From: Sphingomonas mucosissima
GTDB lineage: Bacteria > Pseudomonadota > Alphaproteobacteria > Sphingomonadales > Sphingomonadaceae
Assembly: GCF_002197665.1 (NCBI RefSeq)
Contig: NZ_NBBJ01000001.1
Location: 1,054,001-1,118,000, forward strand
Reading direction: 5' to 3'
Length of the DNA stretch: 64,000 bases
Positions 28,722 to 36,945 of this stretch are shown here, one piece after another. The number at the start of each line of letters is the position of its first letter. Positions within the stretch are counted from its first letter, which is position 1. Made by a program: the position numbers and the translations under genes. The notes under the pieces are model-generated. The model had not been told where the DNA came from, searched no databases, and was given only the letters and a program-made list of their open reading frames with translations.

Positions 28722-28811
28722 TGGCGGATGGGGTGGGATTCGAACCCACGGTGAGCGCAAACCCACGGCGGTTTTCAAGACCGCTGCCTTAAACCACTCG
28801 GCCACCCATCC
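28722..28811 (-). tRNA. tRNA-Ser (anticodon UGA)
   Basis: The minus strand folds into a class II tRNA with 7-bp acceptor stem GGATGGG/CCCATCC, discriminator G, and encoded CCA at 28724-28722. The D arm starts TGGCCGAGTGGTTTAAGG, the anticodon loop is CTTGAAA with anticodon TGA, a long variable arm (GTGGGTTTGCGCTCAC) follows, and the T arm carries GGTTCGAATCC. The long variable arm agrees with serine identity. Confidence 0.97.
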
Positions 28812-28905
28812 GTCTGCGATGCCCTGTGGCGCGGTGCGGCGATACGTGCAAGCCCGTCGATGATTGACGGTTCCGAATACGGGCCGCCTGTGTCACACAG
28901 CGGGG

Positions 28906-29949
28906 GTGAAGGTTTTCAACATCACCGCTCGTTTTTTGCGGCTCGCCGTCGCCTCGCTCGTGGGCTGCACCGTGGCAGGTGCCGCCGCCGCGCAGGACGA
29001 AACAGGCTTTCAGGCCTACCTGCCCGAGCTTCGGGCGCAGGCGCTGCGCGAAGGCGTGCGTCCATCGACGATCGATGCCGTGCTGCCCACGCTGACATAC
29101 AGCGCCCGCGTGGTGGAGCTGGACCGCGCGCAACCTGGCAATCCGCAGTCAACAACCAGTCCGCCGTTCGCGCCGTACAAGGCCCGCCATGTGGATGCCG
29201 CACGGATATCCCGCGGGCGTAGCGCTTACGCCGCCAACAGGAGCAAGCTGGCGCAGGTTGAGGCGGAAACCGGCGTGCCCGAGTCGATCATGGTCGCGAT
29301 CTGGGGCCATGAAACCAATTACGGCAGCTACACCGGCAATTTCGATCTCCTGCGCAGCCTCGCCACGCTGGCCTATGAAGGCCGGCGCCGCTCGCTGTTC
29401 GCTGGCGAATTCGTGGCGACGCTGAAGATCATGGAGCGCGGCATCCCGCGCGAGACGCTCAAGGGAAGCTGGGCCGGCGCGACGGGCAATCCGCAGTTCC
29501 TTCCATCCATGTATCTGCGGCTCGGCAAGGACGGGGACGGGGACGGCCGCGCCGATATCTGGAACAGCCAGGCGGATACGCTGGCTTCGATCGCGAACTA
29601 CTTCGTCAACGCTGGTTGGCGGCCAACCCAGCCTTGGGGGCTTGCGGTCTCGGTCCCGTCCGGTTTCGACCGATCGGGCCAGCGGAACCGCCTGGTCTCG
29701 CCGCGCTGCCCGCGCGTGTTCGAGCGGCACAGCGGCTGGCGAACCATGGCCGAATGGCGCGCGCTCGGCATCGTGCCGCAGGGCCGCGCCTGGCCGGCGG
29801 ATGACGTGCTGGCGACGCTGATGGAGCCCGATGGCCCTGGCCAGACGGGCTATCTCCTGACCGGCAATTACCGGGTGATCCTGGATTACAATTGCTCGAA
29901 CTTCTACGCGCTTTCGGTGGGTCTGCTGGCCGATGCCGTGGAGCAATAG
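28906..29949 (+). CDS. Lytic murein transglycosylase, MltB family
   Basis: A periplasmic enzyme that cleaves the MurNAc-GlcNAc bond with 1,6-anhydro ring formation. The GTG start at 28906 opens a signal peptide ending near AGAAAAQ. The SLT_2 catalytic domain contains the catalytic Glu in AIWGHETNYG, followed by NFDLLRSLATLAYEGRR, GSWAGATGNPQFLPS and LASIANYF, all typical of MltB. The full length is 347 residues. No lipobox is seen, so unlike E. coli MltB it may be soluble. It overlaps the next gene by 17 bases, which links glycan cleavage with a SPOR protein. Confidence 0.93.
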   Translation: MKVFNITARFLRLAVASLVGCTVAGAAAAQDETGFQAYLPELRAQALREGVRPSTIDAVLPTLTYSARVVELDRAQPGNPQSTTSPPFAPYKARHVDAARISRGRSAYAANRSKLAQVEAETGVPESIMVAIWGHETNYGSYTGNFDLLRSLATLAYEGRRRSLFAGEFVATLKIMERGIPRETLKGSWAGATGNPQFLPSMYLRLGKDGDGDGRADIWNSQADTLASIANYFVNAGWRPTQPWGLAVSVPSGFDRSGQRNRLVSPRCPRVFERHSGWRTMAEWRALGIVPQGRAWPADDVLATLMEPDGPGQTGYLLTGNYRVILDYNCSNFYALSVGLLADAVEQ

Positions 29950-30832
29950 CGCGCGGCTGCTGCTGGTCGCGCTCGGCCTTGCCGCAGTTGCCACCGCACA
30001 TGCCACGCCGACGCCGCTTCAAACGGCGGCGCAGGTCCCGCTGCCGCCAGAGGCGGGGCAACCCAGCGGCCCCGCCGCCACGTCGGGTATGGGCACCTCG
30101 CGCTACGACCAGGTGGGTTTGGCAAGACAAGCGCCGGCCGACGTACCGCTTGGGAACATGACTGGAAACACGGCGGCCAGCACCGGTCCGATCGTCGCTG
30201 GCCATCGCCAGCTTGGGCCCGGCTCCGTGGCGGAAGTCACGGCTTTGGACACCGGGCGCACGATCCTCGTTCTGATCGACCGCCGAACAGACTCGGCTCC
30301 TCATGGGGTGGAAATCGAGCTTTCGTCCGCCGCCGCCGCGATGCTGAGTCTTGCGGGCAAGACGGACGTTCCCGTTCGTGTCCGCAGCGTCGTTGCGAGT
30401 GCGGCCGATCTTGGCGAGTTGAAGGCGGGTCGTCCCGCGGGAACACGGCTCGATGCTCCCCCGGCATTGCTGGCGGCACTACGGCAACAGCTGAAACCTG
30501 CGTCGCCGCCATCGGCGACCGTCGCAAAGCCACCCGTGACGGATCCTCGAACGCCGCAGCGCTCCGCCGCCGCACCCGTCCGGGCGGCCGTCCGGCCAGC
30601 GGCTGTCACGCGGCAGCCCACATCGGGCAAGTATCTGGTGCAGGTGGCCGCACTATCGAACGCGGCGCGCGCCCGCGCACTGGCACAGACGCTGGGCGGG
30701 TATGTGGAAAGCGCAGGTCAAATGCACCGCGTCCGCCTTGGGCCGTTCGCAGACACGAATTCGGCCCAACGCGCGCGTGACGCAGCCAAAGGCCGCGGCT
30801 ATGGCGATGCCACGATCATTATCCAGCCCTGA
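29933..30832 (+). CDS. RlpA-like / SPOR domain protein
   Basis: An exported 299-residue protein with signal peptide (cleavage near ATAHA). The middle (about residues 85-150: GPIVAGHRQLGPGSVAEVT then TGRTILVLIDRR) resembles the double-psi beta barrel of RlpA. The usual catalytic segment IND-RGP appears as IDRRTD, so glycosidase activity on denuded glycan is doubtful. A Pro/Ala-rich linker leads to a C-terminal SPOR domain (about 225-298; GKYLVQVAALSN, VRLGPFAD), which binds denuded septal peptidoglycan. It is coupled to the MltB-type gene, so the pair probably acts at the division site. Confidence 0.82.
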   Translation: MPWSNSARLLLVALGLAAVATAHATPTPLQTAAQVPLPPEAGQPSGPAATSGMGTSRYDQVGLARQAPADVPLGNMTGNTAASTGPIVAGHRQLGPGSVAEVTALDTGRTILVLIDRRTDSAPHGVEIELSSAAAAMLSLAGKTDVPVRVRSVVASAADLGELKAGRPAGTRLDAPPALLAALRQQLKPASPPSATVAKPPVTDPRTPQRSAAAPVRAAVRPAAVTRQPTSGKYLVQVAALSNAARARALAQTLGGYVESAGQMHRVRLGPFADTNSAQRARDAAKGRGYGDATIIIQP

Positions 30833-30855
30833 GAAAAGCACCGAGTAGAGCGTCC

Positions 30856-32031
30856 ATGACCAAGCTTTTGTCCTATCTGGCGGTGCCGGCGATCGCCCTT
30901 TCGATCGCCTACCCTTCCGCCGCTTCCGCGCCTCAATTCCAGACGGTCGCCCCCGTTGCCTTCATGAAGGATCTGTCCTCGGGCGCGGTGCTGTTCGCGA
31001 AGGATGCCGATCGTCGCATGCCTCCCGCATCGATGGCCAAGATGATGACGGCCTATGTGGCGTTCGATCTCATCAAGCGGGGCGAGTTGAAGCTTGATCA
31101 GGAGTTCGAGGTTCGGCCCGAGACGTGGCAGCGCTGGCACGGCCCAGCGGCGGGCTCGACCATGTTCCTTTCGCCTGGCGAGCGGGTCTCGGTCGAAAAC
31201 CTGCTGTACGGGATCGTTGTGCTCTCAGGGAACGACGCATGCGTCGTCCTGGCCGAGGGGATCTCCGGCACCGAAGAAGCCTTCACGCAGCGGATGAACG
31301 AAGCTGCCAAGAGGCTCGGCCTGGCCAACAGCAACTTCGGCACGTCCAATGGCTGGCCAGACAACGGCCGCACCTATGTGACGGCGCGTGATCTCGCAAA
31401 GCTGGCGGCCTCCACCATTGAGGATCACCCCCGCCTCTACAAGCAATTCTACTCGCGCCGGGAATTCACCTGGGGCAAGACGCTGGGCGCGGGTAACGCG
31501 ATCACGCAGGCAAACCGCGATCCGCTGCTTGGGCGCGTCGCCGGTGCCGACGGGCTGAAGACCGGGCACACCGAAGAGGCAGGCTATGGCTTCACCGGCT
31601 CTGCTGAGCAGAACGGTCGCCGCCTTGTCATGGTGCTCGCCGGCCTTACCAGTTCCAATCAGCGCATCAGCGAATCCGTTCGCTTCATGGATTGGGGCTT
31701 CCGTGCCTGGCAGGCGAAGCCAGTCGTGAAGCAGGGCCGCAAAGTGACGGATGCCGACGTGCAGCTTGGCGATTCGTCCACGGTCGGGTTGGTCGCGCCG
31801 CGTGATCTGAAGGTCGCCCTGCCGTCTGGTGCCGTGCCTGCAATGACGGCAAAGGTCGTGTACCAGGGGCCGATCAAGGCGCCGATCAAGGCCGGCGCGC
31901 ATGTTGCCGATCTCGTTATCACGTCACCGGGCTTGCCAGTGCAGACGCTGCCGCTCGTCGCCGAGAAGGACGTTGAGGAAGCCGGCTTCTTTGGGCGGGC
32001 GTGGACCGGGCTCACCGGATTGTTCGGATGA
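30856..32031 (+). CDS. dacC: D-alanyl-D-alanine carboxypeptidase (PBP5/6 family)
   Basis: A low-molecular-weight penicillin-binding protein trimming the terminal D-Ala from peptidoglycan pentapeptides. The 391 residues contain the three active-site motifs: SMAK (within PPASMAKMM), SGN (within VLSGNDA) and KTG (within DGLKTGHT). A signal peptide covers about residues 1-24. The C-terminal PBP5 beta domain ends in an amphipathic helix (FFGRAWTGLTGLF) expected to attach to the inner membrane. The stop overlaps the tmk start (ATGA). The dacA/dacC/dacF symbol is used loosely across this family. Confidence 0.93.
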   Translation: MTKLLSYLAVPAIALSIAYPSAASAPQFQTVAPVAFMKDLSSGAVLFAKDADRRMPPASMAKMMTAYVAFDLIKRGELKLDQEFEVRPETWQRWHGPAAGSTMFLSPGERVSVENLLYGIVVLSGNDACVVLAEGISGTEEAFTQRMNEAAKRLGLANSNFGTSNGWPDNGRTYVTARDLAKLAASTIEDHPRLYKQFYSRREFTWGKTLGAGNAITQANRDPLLGRVAGADGLKTGHTEEAGYGFTGSAEQNGRRLVMVLAGLTSSNQRISESVRFMDWGFRAWQAKPVVKQGRKVTDADVQLGDSSTVGLVAPRDLKVALPSGAVPAMTAKVVYQGPIKAPIKAGAHVADLVITSPGLPVQTLPLVAEKDVEEAGFFGRAWTGLTGLFG

Positions 32032-32654
32032 GCGGACGCTTCCTCTCGCTCGAAGGCGGGGAGGGGGCGGGGAAGTCGACGCAGGTTCGGGCGCTGGCAG
32101 CGGCGCTCGAATCGCGTGGGCTGTCCGTGGTAGTCACCCGCGAGCCTGGCGGCAGCGAAGGTGCCGAAGCGATCCGTGAGCTGTTGATGCAGGGTGATGT
32201 CGCCCGCTGGGGTGCACGGGCTGAGGCGCTGTTATTCGCCGCCGCCCGGTCGGATCACGTCGATAAGGTGATCAGGCCGGCGCTCGAGGCGGGGACCTGG
32301 GTGATCACTGATCGCTTCATCGATTCGACCCGCGCGTATCAGGGCGCGGCAGGAGGCATCGACGATGCGTCGATCATGGCGCTGCACGGCTTCGGGTCGC
32401 GCGGGCTGCTGCCCGATCGCACCTTCATCCTCGATCTACCCGCTGCCGAAGGAGCGCGCCGCGCGGCTCTGCGCGATGGCGAGCGGGCCGACCGGTTCGC
32501 GCAGCGTAGCGCGCATTTCCATGCCGATGTCGGCCGCGCCTTTCGCACCTATGCCGCTCGTGAACCCGGCCGCTTCCGCATCGTCGATGCCGGTCGGTCT
32601 CCCGGGGACGTGACGGCCCTTTTGCTGTCCGACCTGAGCGACCTTCTGCCGTGA
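32028..32654 (+). CDS. tmk: Thymidylate kinase
   Basis: Tmk phosphorylates dTMP to dTDP for DNA synthesis. The 208 residues start MSGRFLSLEGGEGAGKST with a canonical P-loop, then REPGGSEGAE and the DRFIDSTRAYQG motif. A LID region rich in Arg follows (GARRAALRDGERADRF). The ATG overlaps the dacC stop, and its own stop overlaps the holB GTG start. The tmk-holB-metG-tatD run is a conserved proteobacterial order. Confidence 0.97.
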   Translation: MSGRFLSLEGGEGAGKSTQVRALAAALESRGLSVVVTREPGGSEGAEAIRELLMQGDVARWGARAEALLFAAARSDHVDKVIRPALEAGTWVITDRFIDSTRAYQGAAGGIDDASIMALHGFGSRGLLPDRTFILDLPAAEGARRAALRDGERADRFAQRSAHFHADVGRAFRTYAAREPGRFRIVDAGRSPGDVTALLLSDLSDLLP

Positions 32655-33598
32655 CGGCCCTGCGCGGCAACGAGGCGGCGCGCGGAGCTTTTCAAGCGGC
32701 GGTGACCAGCGGCACCATGCACCACGCCTGGCTCTTCGCCGGTCCGCAAGGCATCGGCAAAGGCAGCTTCGCGCGTGAGGCGGCGATCGATCTGCTGGCC
32801 CGCGCTTCGGGCGACTTAGGGGCGGACCGGACGCGGGCACTGGTCGAGGCCGGCTCACACCCGGACTTTCGCGTGCTCGAACGCTTGCCCAAGGACGGCA
32901 AGCCTGATGGTGACCTAGCGCGCAGCGTCACCATCGCACAGGTTCGAGGTCTCCAGTCGCTGTTTGCGACAACGCCTTCGCTGGGGCCGCGCCGCGTAGT
33001 CCTGATCGACGCGATCGACGATCTCGAGCGCGCGGGGGCCAACGCCCTGTTGAAGAATTTGGAAGAGCCGCCCGCCGGCACCGTGTTCCTGCTGATCAGC
33101 CATGCGCCCGGCCGGCTTCTCCCGACGATCCGGTCGCGGTGCCGTCTCCTTCGGTTCGATCCGCTCAACGGTGCCGAGATGCTCGCCGCGCTGGCGGATC
33201 TGCTGCCCGAAGCGAGCGATGATGAACGCGGGACACTGGCACGGGCAGGGGCGGGGTCACCGGGGCGCGCGCTGCGCTTCGCGGGCCTGGAACTCGATAG
33301 GATCGACGCGGCGCTCGCAACAATCGCGCAGCACGGCGATCGAGACAACGTGGAACGGGTCAAGCTGATGCGCGCGCTGTCCCTCAAGGCGGCGCAGCCC
33401 CGTTACGAGGCATTCCTCGATCGGGTGCCGACCTTTGTTGCCGAGCAGGCGCCATACCGGTCGGGGCCCGCGCTACGGGTGACGCTGGACGCCTATGACG
33501 AAGTGCGCCGGATCGCGGCCAGCGCCCGCGGCTTGTCGCTTGATCCCGGCGCCACGGTGTTTGAACTGGCGGGGGTGGTCGCGCGGCTCGCACGATAG
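32651..33598 (+). CDS. holB: DNA polymerase III subunit delta'
   Basis: HolB is part of the clamp loader that places the beta clamp on DNA. The 315-residue AAA+ protein has a P-loop-like GPQGIGKGS and a sensor-1 region. The NALLKNLEEPP motif and the SRC sequence (TIRSRCRLL) are clamp-loader signatures. The four zinc-binding cysteines of E. coli delta' are absent; only one Cys is obvious. The GTG start overlaps the tmk stop as GTGA. Confidence 0.93.
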   Translation: MTALRGNEAARGAFQAAVTSGTMHHAWLFAGPQGIGKGSFAREAAIDLLARASGDLGADRTRALVEAGSHPDFRVLERLPKDGKPDGDLARSVTIAQVRGLQSLFATTPSLGPRRVVLIDAIDDLERAGANALLKNLEEPPAGTVFLLISHAPGRLLPTIRSRCRLLRFDPLNGAEMLAALADLLPEASDDERGTLARAGAGSPGRALRFAGLELDRIDAALATIAQHGDRDNVERVKLMRALSLKAAQPRYEAFLDRVPTFVAEQAPYRSGPALRVTLDAYDEVRRIAASARGLSLDPGATVFELAGVVARLAR

Positions 33599-33613
33599 TA
33601 GAGGCGGCCTCCT

Positions 33614-35161
33614 ATGGGCGAACCCTTCTACATCACCACTGCGATCAGCTATCCCAACGGCAAGCCGCACATCGGCCACGCCTATGAAGCGATCGCTGCC
33701 GACGCCATCGCGCGGTTCCAGCGCCAGGCCGGCCGCGACGTGCGTTTTCAGACCGGCACCGACGAACACGGGCTGAAGATGGTGCAAACCGCGCGGGACC
33801 GCGGCATGCCCGTTGCTGACCTCGCGTCGGAAATGTCGTCTCATTTCCGCAGGATGTGCGACACTCTCAATATCTCTTATGACCGGTTCATCCGCACGAC
33901 CGATGCGGATCATTATCGCGCCAGCCAGGCGATCTGGCAGGCGATGGAGGCTTCGGGCGACCTGTACCTCGACCGTTACGAAGGTTGGTACTCGGTTCGC
34001 GACGAAGCCTTCTATGACGAGAAGGAGCTTGTCGTTGGGGAAGGGGGCGAGAAGCTCTCCCCGCAGGGCACGCCCGTGACTTGGACGGCGGAGGAAACCT
34101 GGTTCTTCCGTCTTTCGAAGTATCAGCAGCCGTTGCTCGATCTTTACAGCGCCAATCCCGACTTCATCCGTCCGGAGGCGCGCCGCAACGAGATCATGCG
34201 TTTCGTCGAAGGCGGGCTGTCCGATCTGTCCGTTTCCCGCACGAGCTTTGACTGGGGCGTGCCGGTTCCGGGCAGCCCCGGCCACGTCATGTACGTGTGG
34301 GTCGACGCACTGACGAACTACTTGACCGGGGCGGGCTATCCGGAGGCCGATATGCATCACTGGCCGGCCGATCTGCACCTGATCGGCAAGGACATTGTCC
34401 GCTTCCACACCGTTTACTGGCCGGCATTTCTGCTTTCCGCTCAGCTCCCGCTGCCACAATCGGTCTTCGGGCACGGCTTCGTTCTCCACCGCGGCGAGAA
34501 AATGTCCAAGAGCGTGGGTAACGTCGTTGACCCGGCAGACCTGGCGTCGGCCTTCGGCGTCGATGCCCTGCGCTACTTTCTCCTGCGCGAGGTGAGCTTC
34601 GGACAGGACGGCAGCTATTCCGCGGAAGCCATTGTAACGCGGGTCAATGCGGAGCTCGCAAACGCGTTCGGCAATCTCGCGCAGCGCACGCTCTCGTTTA
34701 TCGCGAAGAACCTCGGCACCTTGCCCGACACGGGCCGGGCGGAGGATGCTGATGGTGTTCTGATTGAAGAGGTTGTCGTTGCCGTTGCGGGCCTTAACCA
34801 GACCTTTAGTGATCTCATGCTAAGTCAGGGGATCGAAGCTTGGATGCGCGGGGTGTTCGCCTGCAATCAATATATCGATGCGCAAGCGCCCTGGACCTTG
34901 CGCAAGACTGATCCCGACCGGATGAACGCGGTGCTCCGCACCTTGGTGCGCGCCATTCGCATCCTCGCCATCGCAATCCTGCCGGTCGTCCCTGCCGGTG
35001 CCGGAGCGATCCTGGATCAGCTTGGCGTGCCGGAAGACGAGCGCGACCATGCCGCGATCGATGACGATGGCTGGTATGCGCGGCGGGTCGCAAGCGGCGC
35101 ACCCTTGCCGCCACCAACCCCAGCCTTCCCGCGCCTCGAGTTGCCAGCGGAGACTGCCTGA
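33614..35161 (+). CDS. metG: Methionyl-tRNA synthetase (short form)
   Basis: MetG charges tRNA-Met in initiation and elongation. The 515-residue class I synthetase has the HIGH motif (KPHIGHAYE) and the KMSKS motif (GEKMSKSVGN). There is no zinc-knuckle cysteine cluster in the connective peptide and no C-terminal tRNA-binding dimerisation domain, matching the short alphaproteobacterial type. Its stop overlaps the tatD start as TGATG. Confidence 0.97.
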   Translation: MGEPFYITTAISYPNGKPHIGHAYEAIAADAIARFQRQAGRDVRFQTGTDEHGLKMVQTARDRGMPVADLASEMSSHFRRMCDTLNISYDRFIRTTDADHYRASQAIWQAMEASGDLYLDRYEGWYSVRDEAFYDEKELVVGEGGEKLSPQGTPVTWTAEETWFFRLSKYQQPLLDLYSANPDFIRPEARRNEIMRFVEGGLSDLSVSRTSFDWGVPVPGSPGHVMYVWVDALTNYLTGAGYPEADMHHWPADLHLIGKDIVRFHTVYWPAFLLSAQLPLPQSVFGHGFVLHRGEKMSKSVGNVVDPADLASAFGVDALRYFLLREVSFGQDGSYSAEAIVTRVNAELANAFGNLAQRTLSFIAKNLGTLPDTGRAEDADGVLIEEVVVAVAGLNQTFSDLMLSQGIEAWMRGVFACNQYIDAQAPWTLRKTDPDRMNAVLRTLVRAIRILAIAILPVVPAGAGAILDQLGVPEDERDHAAIDDDGWYARRVASGAPLPPPTPAFPRLELPAETA

Positions 35162-35937
35162 TGCTTGCCGACAGCCATTGTCACCTCAATTACAAGGGCT
35201 TGGCGGAGGAACAGCAGGCGGTTCTTCAACGTGCGCGAGCCCGCGGAGTGACGGCAATGCTGAACATCGCCACGCGCGAAAGCGAGTGGGACGATGTTCT
35301 TGCAACGGCTGAGCGTGAGCCAGACGTCTGGGCGACCGTCGGCATCCACCCGCATGAGGCGGACCAGCATGCGCATGTCGACACAGTACGGCTTGTGGAG
35401 CGTGCGCGTCATCCGCGCGTGGTCGGTATCGGCGAAAGCGGATTGGACTACTTCTACGACCACTCCGACCGCGGTAAGCAACAGGCAAGTTTCCGCGCTC
35501 ACATCGCGGCAGCCCGCGAAGCTGGCGTTCCCATTGTGGTTCACACGCGCGATGCCGAAGATGATACCGCGGCAATACTTAGGGATGAGTTGGGGAAGGG
35601 TGCCTTCACCGGCGTGATCCACTGTTTCACGGGGACGAAGGCCTTTTCCGACGTCGCAATCGACCTCGGCTTCTACATCTCGATTTCGGGCATCGTGACA
35701 TTCAAGAACGCACGGGATCTACAGGAGACCGCATCGCAACTACCGATTGAGAGATTGTTGGTCGAGACGGATGCACCGTTCCTGGCGCCTGTCCCGCATC
35801 GGGGTAAAACCGGTGAGCCGGCGTTCGTGGCAGATACAGCGGCGTTCCTGGCAGAACTTCGTGGCGAAAAGGTCGAGTATCTTCAGGAGGCTACCGCCAG
35901 AAACTTCCATGCCTTGTTCACCAAGACCGGCGCGTGA
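35161..35937 (+). CDS. tatD: TatD family metal-dependent hydrolase (DNase)
   Basis: A 258-residue TIM-barrel hydrolase of the TatD/YcfH family, with 3'-5' exonuclease activity on DNA shown for relatives. The metal ligands are visible: DSHCHL, the Glu in GESGLDYF, and His/Asp in VVHTRDAEDD, VIHCFTG and ETDAPFLAP. It lies between metG and an MBL hydrolase with overlaps on both sides. The position beside metG is typical of the YcfH/TatD subgroup. Confidence 0.94.
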   Translation: MLADSHCHLNYKGLAEEQQAVLQRARARGVTAMLNIATRESEWDDVLATAEREPDVWATVGIHPHEADQHAHVDTVRLVERARHPRVVGIGESGLDYFYDHSDRGKQQASFRAHIAAAREAGVPIVVHTRDAEDDTAAILRDELGKGAFTGVIHCFTGTKAFSDVAIDLGFYISISGIVTFKNARDLQETASQLPIERLLVETDAPFLAPVPHRGKTGEPAFVADTAAFLAELRGEKVEYLQEATARNFHALFTKTGA

Positions 35938-36698
35938 GAGTCAGGGTTCTCGGCTGCGGCACATCGTCCGGTGTGCCCAGGATCGGCAATGACTGGGGCG
36001 CCTGTGATCCGGCCGAGCCCCGAAATCAGCGAACGCGCGTATCCGTGTTGGTGGAGCATGACGACACCCGCATCCTAGTCGATACCGGCCCCGACATGCG
36101 CCAGCAATTACTGGCGGCAAACGTCGGCACCATCGACGCCGTCGTGTGGACTCATGAGCATGCCGACCACGTGTTCGGGATCGACGATTTGCGGCAAGTG
36201 TATCATCAACTTGGACGTCCGGTTCGGGGATTTGCGCGCGCGCGCACCGGTGCACGGTTGGAGACGATGTTCGGCTATGTGTTTCACGGGAAGGACGAGT
36301 ATCCGCCCACGGTCGATCTTCAGGTGTTGCCAGACGAACTGACAATCGGATCGGTGAAGCTGAGCGTGGTTGATCAGCCTCATGGATCGATCACGTCCGC
36401 CGGCTTGCGCTTCGAAGCGGATGGTAAAGCATTCGGCTATGCCACTGATATTAGCGCTATGTCGGTTGCAATGCGCGAGATGTACCGCGGCCTTGACCTT
36501 TGGATTGTAGACGCATTGCGTCGGCGGCCACATCCCACGCACCCGCATCTGGCGCAGGTGCTTCGATGGGTCACCGAGCTCGCGCCGCGCCACGCTGCGT
36601 TGACCCATATGGATCATTCCATGGACTACGCGTCGCTGATTGCCGAACTGCCCGACGGGGTCGAGCCAGCCTATGATGGGCAGGAGTTTGCCTTGTGA
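35934..36698 (+). CDS. MBL fold metallo-hydrolase (PhnP-like)
   Basis: A 254-residue metallo-beta-lactamase fold phosphodiesterase. The zinc motif THEHADH is intact. DTGPDMRQQ upstream and HMDHSMDY near the C-terminus supply further ligands. The N-terminus GCGTSSGVPRIG resembles PhnP, a cyclic phosphate phosphodiesterase of phosphonate catabolism, but no phn genes are present. A nucleotide phosphodiesterase role beside tatD and mazG is therefore an alternative. The GTG start overlaps the tatD stop, and the gene's stop overlaps a 59-codon membrane peptide gene. Confidence 0.88.
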   Translation: MRVRVLGCGTSSGVPRIGNDWGACDPAEPRNQRTRVSVLVEHDDTRILVDTGPDMRQQLLAANVGTIDAVVWTHEHADHVFGIDDLRQVYHQLGRPVRGFARARTGARLETMFGYVFHGKDEYPPTVDLQVLPDELTIGSVKLSVVDQPHGSITSAGLRFEADGKAFGYATDISAMSVAMREMYRGLDLWIVDALRRRPHPTHPHLAQVLRWVTELAPRHAALTHMDHSMDYASLIAELPDGVEPAYDGQEFAL

Positions 36699-36874
36699 GC
36701 AACGGGCCTGAGGTATTCCTGCTGGCGATGATGCTGATCCTGCCGCTATCCGCCTTGGTGGCCCGTCGCTTGCCATTCACACGCATCGCCAAACTGGCGG
36801 TGCTTTGGACCTTGATCTTCGCAGCTGCAACTGCGGCGGCGCTCATGTGGAACAGTTGGGGCGTTGAACAGTGA
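36695..36874 (+). CDS. 59-residue membrane peptide, possible remnant of a membrane-anchored protease
   Basis: A short gene with GTG start overlapping the preceding stop (GTGA). The product MSNGPEVFLLAMMLILPLSA... has two hydrophobic stretches (about 7-22 and 31-51) separated by the basic loop ARRLPFTR. From memory, this pattern resembles the N-terminal membrane segment of sphingomonad clan AA (retropepsin-like) aspartic proteases, but the stop comes before any protease domain and no such domain follows. It could be a truncated relic or a genuine small protein kept by coupling to the MBL gene. Confidence 0.6.
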   Translation: MSNGPEVFLLAMMLILPLSALVARRLPFTRIAKLAVLWTLIFAAATAAALMWNSWGVEQ

Positions 36875-36914
36875 TCGACCGTCAGAAGCTCACCGCATCC
36901 GGCCCTGCCTTAAC

Positions 36915-36945
36915 ATAATACATATTATCGGCGTATGACATGTCA
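36915..36945. promoter_or_regulatory. Two palindromes at the mazG start
   Basis: ATAATA (36915-36920) and TATTAT (36923-36928) form an AT-rich palindrome in GC-rich surroundings. TGACATGTCA (36936-36945) is a perfect 10-base palindrome that contains the mazG ATG. No Shine-Dalgarno precedes this start. They could be a -10 region and operator giving a near-leaderless mRNA; I cannot identify the regulator. Confidence 0.35.
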
